Below are positions 1 to 5,759 of a stretch of 17,501 bases of DNA, piece after piece. Source of the stretch: Terriglobia bacterium (GTDB lineage: Bacteria > Acidobacteriota > Terriglobia > UBA7540); the NCBI GenBank assembly GCA_020072905.1, contig JAIQGB010000103.1, positions 1-17,501 on the forward strand, in the 5' to 3' direction. Position 1 is the first letter of the stretch. Every line of letters starts with the position of its first letter. A model generated the notes under the pieces. That model did not search any database, was not told the origin of the DNA, and saw only the letters and a program-made list of their open reading frames with translations. The position numbers and the translations under genes were made by a program.

Positions 1-187
1 GCTGCGTCTTGTGCGGGATGGAAGTGTCCGTGAGGTACTGGCTCATTTCGCGGTCGGTCAGCCGCGTGCCGAACCACGTCTCGCGCCAAAAGAGGAAGGT
101 GATGATCATCAGCAACACGGGAACAAGAGCGATGGAGAGATTGCGCTTGGGCGGGCGCACAGGCTGTGGCGGCTGGGGAGAGTTCAT
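1..187 (-). CDS. Membrane-anchored protein, N-terminal fragment (probable HEAT-repeat family)
   Basis: The reading frame is open from an ATG at 187 to the window edge, giving 62 residues without a stop. It starts with a Pro/Arg-rich cytoplasmic segment (residues 1-15), then one membrane helix (about 17-34), then a juxtamembrane segment containing WFGTRLTDREMSQYL. From memory, Acidobacteriota have HEAT-repeat proteins with a similar TWFG-x-x-L-x-D-x-E start near oxidase genes. That assignment is inference, because the repeat part lies outside the window. The gene begins 24 bases after the stop of the CtaM-like gene, so it is probably the third gene of the same minus-strand operon. The ribosome binding site is weak (GAAGATGAG just before the ATG). 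It could equally be an unrelated single-pass protein. Confidence 0.55.
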   Translation of the reverse strand, partial: MNSPQPPQPVRPPKRNLSIALVPVLLMIITFLFWRETWFGTRLTDREMSQYLTDTSIPHKTQ

Positions 188-211
188 CTCATCTTCGTCC
201 GGCGGAACTGC

Positions 212-643
212 TCACCGCGGCAGATCGAGGTGATACAGCATCCAGTAGACGACTACGCCCGTCACGGAAACGTAGAGCCAGGCGGGCAACGTCCAGCGGG
301 CGATGCGCCGGTGGAGCTCGAAGCGCCCGCGAAGAGCGCGGTAGAGGGTCGTCAAAACCAGAGGCACAATCACCACAGCAAATACGGTGTGTGAAATGAG
401 AATGCTGAAATAGAGCGGTCGAACCAAGCCCTGGCCAAGGAAGCGCGTGGTGCCGTGGAAGTAGTGATAGGTCAGGTAGCAGGCGAGAAACAGCGTGGAG
501 GTCCCAACCGCCGAGAGCATGCAGGCCTTGTGCGCGCGGACTTTGCCCCGACGGATGAGGATGAACCCCAGCGTCAGCAGAACGGCGCTCGTGGCGTTGA
601 GGGCCGCATCAACGGTCGGCAGGTCGGAGAGTTCGAGTCCCAT
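212..643 (-). CDS. ctaM: DUF420 / CtaM-like oxidase assembly membrane protein
   Basis: This 143-residue protein has four predicted membrane helices (about 12-30, 40-58, 79-101 and 117-138). It carries histidines near the membrane faces (H38, H60, H63, H85, H111), the pattern of the DUF420 family. Family knowledge: the Staphylococcus member CtaM is needed to make active haem A-type terminal oxidase, and Bacillus YozB is a relative. Family length is typically about 140-180, so this looks complete. It starts 13 bases after the upstream small membrane gene and is followed after 24 bases by the HEAT-like gene. No strong Shine-Dalgarno is visible, so translation may be coupled to the upstream gene. 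The nearby haem A synthase and aa3 oxidase genes fit an assembly role. The precise biochemical role is inferred from the family. Confidence 0.8.
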   Translation of the reverse strand: MGLELSDLPTVDAALNATSAVLLTLGFILIRRGKVRAHKACMLSAVGTSTLFLACYLTYHYFHGTTRFLGQGLVRPLYFSILISHTVFAVVIVPLVLTTLYRALRGRFELHRRIARWTLPAWLYVSVTGVVVYWMLYHLDLPR

Positions 644-656
644 TGCTTCGCGCCAG

Positions 657-974
657 CTAGCCCTTCCCCTCGCCCGCGGAATCGCTCATGGCCGCGGACT
701 CCTTTTTGCCGCTGCGAAGCTGGTTCAGAATCTCGCGGACCTCGCCCGTGTGAACCGACCAAACGAATCCCCCCACAAAAAACGCGCCTACGGTCAGGCT
801 GATGGCGATGATCGACAGCCCGTCCATCGTGAACAGTTGGCCCGAGATCACCACCCAGGCGCAAATGGCCAGGGCGATGAATCCGATGAGGAGGCAGACG
901 GCCAAAAGCACTGCGGCCTGGAGCATATGACCCTCGCCACGCGTGGATTGAAATGCGTCGTCATGATTTGCCAT
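657..974 (-). CDS. Small two-helix membrane protein, function unknown
   Basis: I do not recognise this 105-residue protein. It has a short polar N-terminus, two hydrophobic helices (about 18-43 and 53-72), and a charged, Lys/Glu/Ser-rich tail. The ATG at 974 is preferred over the longer frame from 1010 because GGGAG lies about 10 bases upstream of it. The stop is followed 13 bases later by the DUF420 gene on the same strand, so the two are probably co-transcribed. This makes an oxidase-related or membrane-assembly role possible, but nothing in the sequence proves it. No haem- or metal-binding motif is visible; the one Cys pair (C27, C38) lies within the first helix. Confidence 0.7.
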   Translation of the reverse strand: MANHDDAFQSTRGEGHMLQAAVLLAVCLLIGFIALAICAWVVISGQLFTMDGLSIIAISLTVGAFFVGGFVWSVHTGEVREILNQLRSGKKESAAMSDSAGEGKG

Positions 975-1132
975 TCGTATGATGCTCCCGGTTGAAGGAA
1001 TGGGGCCCACCGGCCCTGTCGCGCGGAAGGGAAATGGGCATTTTGACCCACTTCGGCGGACGGTTCAAACCACTCACTGGCTGTATCTCTCGATGCTTCA
1101 ATAGATTAGGTGTGGTCCCGAAATTGCTACGT

Positions 1133-1161
1133 TCAAGGGTGCACCCACTTGGTAACCTTGA
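1133..1161. promoter_or_regulatory. Inverted repeat in divergent intergenic region
   Basis: The 223-base region between the divergent starts at 974 and 1198 contains TCAAGG (1133-1138) and CCTTGA (1156-1161) as inverted arms. They enclose a perfect 10-base palindrome, GGGTGCACCC (1137-1146). Its position about 40-60 bases before the plus-strand gene suits an operator or leader hairpin. A TAGATT hexamer at 1102-1107 could be a -10, but no acceptable -35 sits at the right distance. Function is inferred only from symmetry and position. Confidence 0.25.
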
Positions 1162-1197
1162 GGGCGCGAACTGCATCTCCCGGAGGAGGCCCTAGCC

Positions 1198-1584
1198 ATG
1201 GCCACCAACCTCAACGAAATTATAGAGCAATTGAAGCTCGAAAGGGACATTCTGCGCGATGGCGGCTATGGGCGCTCGGTCCGCACCCCCTGGAAACCCA
1301 CCACCCTCTTTCGGGATTCCGTCACCTGCCTCAACTTCGGCGAAACCGTCAAGAAGCATCCGTGCAACGAGTGTCTTCTCTGGGAATGGGTCCCGGAGGG
1401 CCACAAGGACGCCGACATCCCCTGCCACTTCATTCCGTTGAACGAGAGCGGAGATACCATCGCTACGCTCGAAGAAGCCAACGACCGCGACCGGGCGGAA
1501 CAAGCCTTACTTAGTTGGCTCGAGGGGACGATCGCGCATCTTGAAGAGATGGCCCGTCGGGGCGAGCGGGTGGGCGAAGTCTAG
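1198..1584 (+). CDS. Conserved-looking small protein with CxxC and PCH motifs, function unknown
   Basis: This 128-residue soluble protein has a strong ribosome binding site (GGAGGAGG about 7 bases before the ATG). The N-terminal helix is charged (residues 4-20). A central Trp/Pro-rich segment contains C44, then CNEC (C56, C59), then IPCH (C76, H77). The C-terminus is acidic and helical (about 90-125). The C56-x2-C59...C76-H77 arrangement could bind zinc or another metal, but the spacing matches no named fold I can assign. I recall similar unannotated proteins in Acidobacteriota. It is convergent with the haem O synthase gene: its TAG (1582-1584) and the other gene's TAG share the palindrome CTAG at 1581-1584. 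No transport signal is present, so it is probably cytoplasmic. Confidence 0.8.
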   Translation: MATNLNEIIEQLKLERDILRDGGYGRSVRTPWKPTTLFRDSVTCLNFGETVKKHPCNECLLWEWVPEGHKDADIPCHFIPLNESGDTIATLEEANDRDRAEQALLSWLEGTIAHLEEMARRGERVGEV

Positions 1585-2504
1585 AGCGGGCGCTTGTCCA
1601 GCATCAACAACGCTAAAACCAGCGGTAAATAGACGATCGAAGCGAGCAGCAGGCGCTTTGCCAGCGCGTTGGTTCTGGCCATTGCCAGGCGTGCGCTGGA
1701 GTGCACGTACATCAGCCCGAGCAAGAGCGCGCCGAAGAAGTACAGAACCCCCGCCTGCCCCATCCACGCGGGGAGCAAACTGATGGGCAGCAACGCCAGC
1801 GAATAGCCGACGATTAGCCGAGCCATGGCGCGGCCTTCCGCGTCCCCCCGCGGCAACATTTGAAATCCCGCGCGCGCGTAGTCCTCGCGGTACATCCAGG
1901 CAATCGCCAGAAAATGCGGGAACTGCCAGAGGAAGAGAATCCCGTAGAGTACCCAAGCCTCGCTGCTGAGATGGCCCGTGGCGCCCGCCCAGCCGATGAG
2001 CGGAGGCATGGCGCCGGGAAAGGCGCCGATGAACGTACACCAAGGCGTGCGTTTCTTGAGGGGAGTGTAAACCAGCAGGTAACTCGCCAGGGTCGAAAGC
2101 GCCAGCAGGCTCGTCAAAGCATTTACCGCCAGCCAGAGATACACACCCCCGACCACGGCAAGCGCCAGCCCGAACCAAAGCGCACTCGCGGCCGAAAGCC
2201 TCCCGGCAGGCAGGGGGCGGCTCGCGGTGCGGCGCATCTGCGCGTCGGCGTCGCGCTCGATGAGTTGGTTCAGCGTCGCCGTGCCACTCGCCACGAGCAG
2301 CGTGCCGAGCAGCGTGTGCAGCAGTCGCGCCAAGTCCAGTGGGCCTCTGGCCGCAAGGTAGAATCCCACCAGCGTACTGATCACGACGAGGAAGTTGACC
2401 TCAGGCTTGGTCAAAACCCAATAGTCGTTGAAGGTCCGAAGCCCGCCGCGGCCGACCGCCTTCGCGCGCGTGTTTGAGTTTGCCAATGCTGTCTGCACGT
2501 TCAT
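1581..2504 (-). CDS. ctaB: Haem O synthase (protohaem IX farnesyltransferase)
   Basis: This 307-residue integral membrane protein of the UbiA prenyltransferase superfamily transfers a farnesyl group to protohaem IX to make haem O, the first step towards haem A. The first Asp-rich motif is at residues 79-100 (N79, E83, D85, then MRRTASRPLP). The loop YTPLKKRT lies at 146-153. FPHF and DYARAGFQMLP (about 195-218) form the second polar region typical of CtaB/CyoE. About nine hydrophobic helices are present and the length is normal. The start ATG overlaps the stop of the haem A synthase gene by 4 bases (ATGA), so the two are translationally coupled. It is the last gene of the oxidase operon. Confidence 0.95.
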   Translation of the reverse strand: MNVQTALANSNTRAKAVGRGGLRTFNDYWVLTKPEVNFLVVISTLVGFYLAARGPLDLARLLHTLLGTLLVASGTATLNQLIERDADAQMRRTASRPLPAGRLSAASALWFGLALAVVGGVYLWLAVNALTSLLALSTLASYLLVYTPLKKRTPWCTFIGAFPGAMPPLIGWAGATGHLSSEAWVLYGILFLWQFPHFLAIAWMYREDYARAGFQMLPRGDAEGRAMARLIVGYSLALLPISLLPAWMGQAGVLYFFGALLLGLMYVHSSARLAMARTNALAKRLLLASIVYLPLVLALLMLDKRPL

Positions 2505-3457
2505 CCGATAGCTTTCTGCTCGGCGCCCAAATGCTCCATCGCCCCCGAACTCTGCGGCGCGGCAACGCGCCGGAAAACCTGCAAGGTGAGAATGACGCTC
2601 GCCGCCAGCACCAGCGCTCCTACCGCCACGTGCGCGGTGGTGACATTAACGACGGGCGGCAGCGGCTGTGGAGCGTTACGCGAAGCAAGGCGCATCATGT
2701 ACGCGCCTACACCTAGGAAGACCTGCACAATCACCAAGCTGACCAGCAGACCCATCGCCCGCACCAACCGCTTCTCACCCGTGAACCGCGAGAAGATGCG
2801 CGCGGCCATCCAGATGACGAGCAGCGTGACAATCATCGCCACCACGATATGGGGAAGAATGCCGAACCCATTGTGCCGGAAGGCTGCGCCGAGGATCAAC
2901 TGAACGTAAATCGCGCCCGTCGTTGCCACCGCCAGGTGGCGCAACGAAGGTGCTCTGGGGTCTTCGGCTTTCGGCTCGTCCCAGCGCCAGCCGCGCGCCG
3001 TGAACATCGCGAGGCTGACCATGATGCAAAAGAAAGTCTGCGCGAGTGCGGCGTGTCCGGTCGAAACCGCGACAGGGAGATAGAAGAGCACGGTGATTCC
3101 GCCCAGCACCCCCTGCGCGATGACGGTGAGCACGGCAACGCCCGCTAGCCGCCGCACCCAGCGGCGCGGCTCCCTGCGCCACGCCCAGAGTGCGAAGATG
3201 ACAGTAAGCAGGCCGACGATGGCAGCGATCATGCGATGGCCGTGTTCGTAAAGGACTCCGCCCACCATGCGCGGCATGCGGAACGTCCCGAAGGACGTCG
3301 GCCAGTCGGGCACCGAGAGGCCCGCATCATTGGAGGTCACCAGCGCCCCGGCGATGATGAGCAGAAAAGTCGTACACGCGACGAAGATCGCGTAGCCGTG
3401 CAGCCAGGAATTGTTCTCTCGTTCGCTTACCGGCAACCCAGATTCGGCCATTTTCAT
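2501..3457 (-). CDS. ctaA: Haem A synthase (COX15/CtaA)
   Basis: This 318-residue membrane protein has eight helices arranged as two similar four-helix halves, as expected for CtaA. It oxidises the C8 methyl of haem O to a formyl group, giving haem A for the neighbouring aa3 oxidase. The first half has GALVTSNDAGLSVPDWP (37-53) and EHGHR (71-75). Candidate haem ligands are H74, H135 (STGHAALAQ), H203 (LPHIVVA) and H276 (TTAHVAVGA), one per expected position. GGAG lies 5 bases before the ATG at 3457, supporting this start over the Met two codons later. It overlaps ctaB by ATGA. Upstream is the small CxxC protein gene. Confidence 0.95.
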   Translation of the reverse strand: MKMAESGLPVSERENNSWLHGYAIFVACTTFLLIIAGALVTSNDAGLSVPDWPTSFGTFRMPRMVGGVLYEHGHRMIAAIVGLLTVIFALWAWRREPRRWVRRLAGVAVLTVIAQGVLGGITVLFYLPVAVSTGHAALAQTFFCIMVSLAMFTARGWRWDEPKAEDPRAPSLRHLAVATTGAIYVQLILGAAFRHNGFGILPHIVVAMIVTLLVIWMAARIFSRFTGEKRLVRAMGLLVSLVIVQVFLGVGAYMMRLASRNAPQPLPPVVNVTTAHVAVGALVLAASVILTLQVFRRVAAPQSSGAMEHLGAEQKAIG

Positions 3458-3501
3458 AGGAACTCCAAATTCCGCTGACTCGACCGGGCGAGGGACTCGG
3501 G

Positions 3502-3975
3502 TCAGGAAACTGGAGAGTGTGACTCAACCTCCGGCCTGTGCACCTCTTGCTCTCCGGCCGGCTCGATTCCGGCCAGCAAGTCTTTCAATTCGCGGTCTTG
3601 CTCCTCGGTCCACTCCGGGTTCTCGTTGAAATGGTTCCGGCGGCGGATCACCACCACGGCGATGGCGACGAACATCAGCAGAGGGGGAATCAGCAGGATC
3701 AGGGTCCCGCTGCGCAGCGCTTGAATCGCGCCCGCCTTCGCGGCCGAGGCGCTCGTGTAGCACATCGCGCAGCCCTGCGCGTAGGCCACGCGGGCCACTC
3801 CAAACGTAACCGCGGCGATGATGAGCTGTGCCAGTTGGCTTCCCAAACGGGCGAAGATACTGGAGAGTGGAAACTGGAGATCCGAAAATCGAAAGTGGAA
3901 ACCGGACCCGCCCATCCTGCGTGACCAGTTTCCAGTTTCCAGTTTCAAGTTTCGCAATCCCACCAGTGGTCTCAT
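3502..3975 (-). CDS. Small CxxC membrane protein with repeat-derived N-terminal extension
   Basis: The core resembles an exported or membrane protein: a signal-like hydrophobic stretch (about 47-66) ending AYA, then GCAMC (C69, C72), a membrane helix (about 88-110), RRR, and an acidic cytoplasmic tail. Small CAMC proteins next to oxidase genes are familiar from Acidobacteriota but have no assigned function; a redox or metal role is only inference. The ATG at 3975 is chosen because GGAGAG lies 5 bases upstream, giving 157 residues. Residues 8-17 and 23-39 are encoded by two heptamer-repeat arrays, so the N-terminal 45 or so residues look like repeat DNA read as protein. A TTG at about residue 44 is an alternative start without a good ribosome binding site. 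Confidence 0.7.
   Translation of the reverse strand: MRPLVGLRNLKLETGNWSRRMGGSGFHFRFSDLQFPLSSIFARLGSQLAQLIIAAVTFGVARVAYAQGCAMCYTSASAAKAGAIQALRSGTLILLIPPLLMFVAIAVVVIRRRNHFNENPEWTEEQDRELKDLLAGIEPAGEQEVHRPEVESHSPVS
3860..3908. repeat. Heptamer tandem repeat array A
   Basis: Seven consecutive 7-base units are visible on the plus strand, for example CTGGAGA, GTGGAAA, CTGGAGA and later GTGGAAA. Most units end in GAAA, GAGA or similar. The array lies within the 5' coding part of the CxxC membrane protein gene. Its reverse complement resembles array B, so the two are inverted relative to each other and could pair as a long imperfect hairpin. Confidence 0.75.
3926..3953. repeat. Heptamer tandem repeat array B
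   Basis: Three exact copies of CAGTTTC are followed by one AAGTTTC, with no spacer. It lies 17 bases from array A in inverted orientation and inside the annotated start of the CxxC membrane protein gene. Confidence 0.85.
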
Positions 3976-3996
3976 CACAGCTCTCCGTTTCACCGC

Positions 3997-4031
3997 TTTC
4001 TGCTCACTGCCTTTTGCCTTCTGACTTCTGC
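3997..4031. repeat. Heptamer tandem repeat array C
   Basis: Five consecutive 7-base units on the plus strand mostly end in CTGC or TTGC (TTTCTGC, TCACTGC, CTTTTGC, CTTCTGA, CTTCTGC). The array fills the gap between the subunit IV stop codon (4033-4035) and the ribosome binding site of the CxxC protein. Confidence 0.7.
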
Positions 4032-4032
4032 C

Positions 4033-4347
4033 CTACCGCGGCCTCATCTGCAGCAGGCGGAAGCTGTCGGGAAACAGCATGAACATCAGCGTGACCACAA
4101 TCACCAGCGCCGGCATCAATGTCAGCGCCATGCTGCGCCGCTCATACCGCAGGTGCATGAAGTAGGAGATGATCAGCGACGCCTTGATGACAGAGAGTCC
4201 CATCAGCAGAACGAGCATGAGCTTGACTTCCAGATGCTCGTAGCCCAGGAAGACCTCGACGCCGGTCAGCGCCAAAAGCCAAAACCACACGTAAAGGAAG
4301 ATCTTGACGCTCGCCTCGCTGTGCGCATGCTTAGAAGCCTGATCCAT
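4033..4347 (-). CDS. coxD: Cytochrome c oxidase subunit IV (prokaryotic type)
   Basis: This 104-residue protein has three membrane helices (about 15-35, 42-62 and 73-93), an N-terminal His/Asp-rich stub, and the segment SLIISYFMHLRYERRS between helices 2 and 3. That segment is characteristic of the bacterial oxidase subunit IV family (COX4_pro/CtaF). The subunit is small and non-catalytic and stabilises the oxidase in the membrane. The ATG at 4347 is chosen because GGGAGG lies about 4 bases upstream; the longer frame from 4377 overlaps the subunit III gene and lacks this. It begins 13 bases after the subunit III stop, as expected in a coxC-coxD operon. Confidence 0.88.
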   Translation of the reverse strand: MDQASKHAHSEASVKIFLYVWFWLLALTGVEVFLGYEHLEVKLMLVLLMGLSVIKASLIISYFMHLRYERRSMALTLMPALVIVVTLMFMLFPDSFRLLQMRPR

Positions 4348-4360
4348 CGAACCTCCCGAA

Positions 4361-5014
4361 CTATCCCATCTTGACATTCAGAATGTAGACCAGCGGAAAG
4401 ATGAACATCCAAACCAGGTCCACGAAGTGCCAATAAAGCCCGCTGACTTCGATGTCCTCGGATGTCAGCTTCCCCATTTTCACCAGGGCGGCCACCACGC
4501 CCAGGTAACACACGCCGACGAACACATGGGTCATGTGCAGGCCGGTCAGCGTGAAAAACGCCGCGCCGAACAGCGGCTCGCCCCAGGGATTCTTGAAGAG
4601 GCGCACGCCCTCTTCGATCAGGCCCACCCACTCCGTGGCGTGGATGGCCACAAAGGCCAGGCCGCCGGCCATGGTGGCCAGCAGCCACTTCACAACACTC
4701 GCCCGGCTACCCACCTTGGCGGCGCGCACCGCCATGACCATGGTGACGGAACTGGTCAGAAGGATGAAGGTCATCACCGTCGCCTTGATGATGGCGGGAT
4801 AGAACTGAAACGGCGTCGGCCAGGCCACGCTGGCGACGCGCACGTAGCTGTACGCCATCAGCAGCGCGGAGAAGGTGATGGCGTCGGAGATGATGAAGAG
4901 CCACATACCCAGTTTCTTGGAGCCCGTGGCAAACGGCCGAACGCCACCGCCCCACGCCGAACCCGGGAGCGTGGCTTCGTGCAGGTGCGCACTCGTCGCT
5001 TCGTGGCTCGCCAT
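4361..5014 (-). CDS. coxC: Cytochrome c oxidase subunit III (second copy)
   Basis: This 217-residue haem-copper oxidase subunit III has about five membrane helices. Family features are KLGMWLFIISDAITF near the first helix, a buried Glu in HATEWVGL, FFTLTGLHMTHV, and the C-terminal YWHFVDLVWMFIFPLVYI. The ATG at 5014 has AGGTGG upstream and begins one base after the TAG of the other subunit III gene (5016-5018), so the pair is tightly coupled. The longer frame upstream to 5176 is just the preceding gene read out of frame. Subunit III binds no metal and supports proton uptake and stability of subunit I. This copy is closer to the classical sequence than its neighbour. Confidence 0.92.
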   Translation of the reverse strand: MASHEATSAHLHEATLPGSAWGGGVRPFATGSKKLGMWLFIISDAITFSALLMAYSYVRVASVAWPTPFQFYPAIIKATVMTFILLTSSVTMVMAVRAAKVGSRASVVKWLLATMAGGLAFVAIHATEWVGLIEEGVRLFKNPWGEPLFGAAFFTLTGLHMTHVFVGVCYLGVVAALVKMGKLTSEDIEVSGLYWHFVDLVWMFIFPLVYILNVKMG

Positions 5015-5015
5015 C

Positions 5016-5684
5016 CTAAGACCACCTCGTGAGCAGGAAGAAGATGTAGATCCAGAGCCCGTCCATGAAGTGCCAGTAAATCGCCGCGACGTCCAGGGGA
5101 GTTCGCCGGGTGAGACCTCGCACCATGCTCCCGGCACGGAAGACGACGTAGCCCAGGGCGATGATGCCGCCCGCAAGGTGCAGGCCGTGCGCGGCGGTCA
5201 GCACATAGAAGAACGAACTGCTCGGGTTTGTGGCGAGATAGACCCCCCGGGAAGCCAGCTCTCGCCAAGCTACGAGTTGCCCGCCCAGGAACGCCAAACC
5301 CAGGACCAGCGTCGCGTAGAGCCAGCGATTGAACTGCGTCGCCGAACGACGCGCCAGCGCGCGGCGGGAGAGCTCCAGAGTCAGGCTGCTGGCCAGGAGT
5401 ACGCCGGTATTCAACCAAAGGATGCGCGGGACGGCGATCGAAGCCCAGTCGAACGACATCCCGCGGCGTACGACCATGGCACTCGTGAAGGCCGCGAACA
5501 GCATCACGATGCCGCCCAGCCCGAACCACATGCCCAGGCGATAGGTCCGCGAGGGCACGCGATATCCTTCCCAACCGCCGCCACCGCCCGATCCGCCCGG
5601 ACCGAAGCCACCGGAACCCCGGCCGGAGCCTCCCGGCTTTCCGGCCTTCGCAGGTTTAGTCGGAGTTAGGACTGTTGATGCCAT
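5016..5684 (-). CDS. coxC: Cytochrome c oxidase subunit III (first copy, Gly-rich N-terminus)
   Basis: This 222-residue subunit III paralogue has a Lys/Pro and then strongly Gly-rich N-terminal segment (about residues 10-40), followed by five hydrophobic helices. Family marks are YRLGMWFGLGG, the conserved FFYVLTAAHGLHLAGG, and the final YWHFMDGLWIYIFFLLT. It is more divergent than the second copy and lacks the HATEW-type Glu motif, having AWREL at the matching place. The ATG at 5684 is preferred to the GTG at 5717, whose purine run abuts the start codon. It follows coxA by a 75-base gap containing a hairpin, and ends one base before the next coxC. Confidence 0.88.
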   Translation of the reverse strand: MASTVLTPTKPAKAGKPGGSGRGSGGFGPGGSGGGGGWEGYRVPSRTYRLGMWFGLGGIVMLFAAFTSAMVVRRGMSFDWASIAVPRILWLNTGVLLASSLTLELSRRALARRSATQFNRWLYATLVLGLAFLGGQLVAWRELASRGVYLATNPSSSFFYVLTAAHGLHLAGGIIALGYVVFRAGSMVRGLTRRTPLDVAAIYWHFMDGLWIYIFFLLTRWS

Positions 5685-5722
5685 GCGTTTCTGACCTAGA
5701 CTCGGACGGGCCGTCACCCCCT

Positions 5723-5746
5723 GGAAACGTCCCGGGGGCCGTTCCC
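5723..5746 (-). other. Intercistronic hairpin between coxA and coxC
   Basis: On the transcript, GGGAACG (5746-5740) can pair with CGTTTCC (5729-5723) through seven pairs including one G-U, enclosing a GC-rich CCCGGG core. No U-tract follows, so it is not a clear terminator. It may mark an RNA processing or attenuation site between subunit I and subunit III genes. Confidence 0.3.
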
Positions 5747-5759
5747 TTCTGACTCCTCG

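Noticed and set aside
1102..1118. TAGATT plus TGTGGTCC, both also seen at 16342-16355, as a shared promoter motif
   Set aside because: The order of the two elements is reversed and no -35 is present at the first site, so the match is probably chance.
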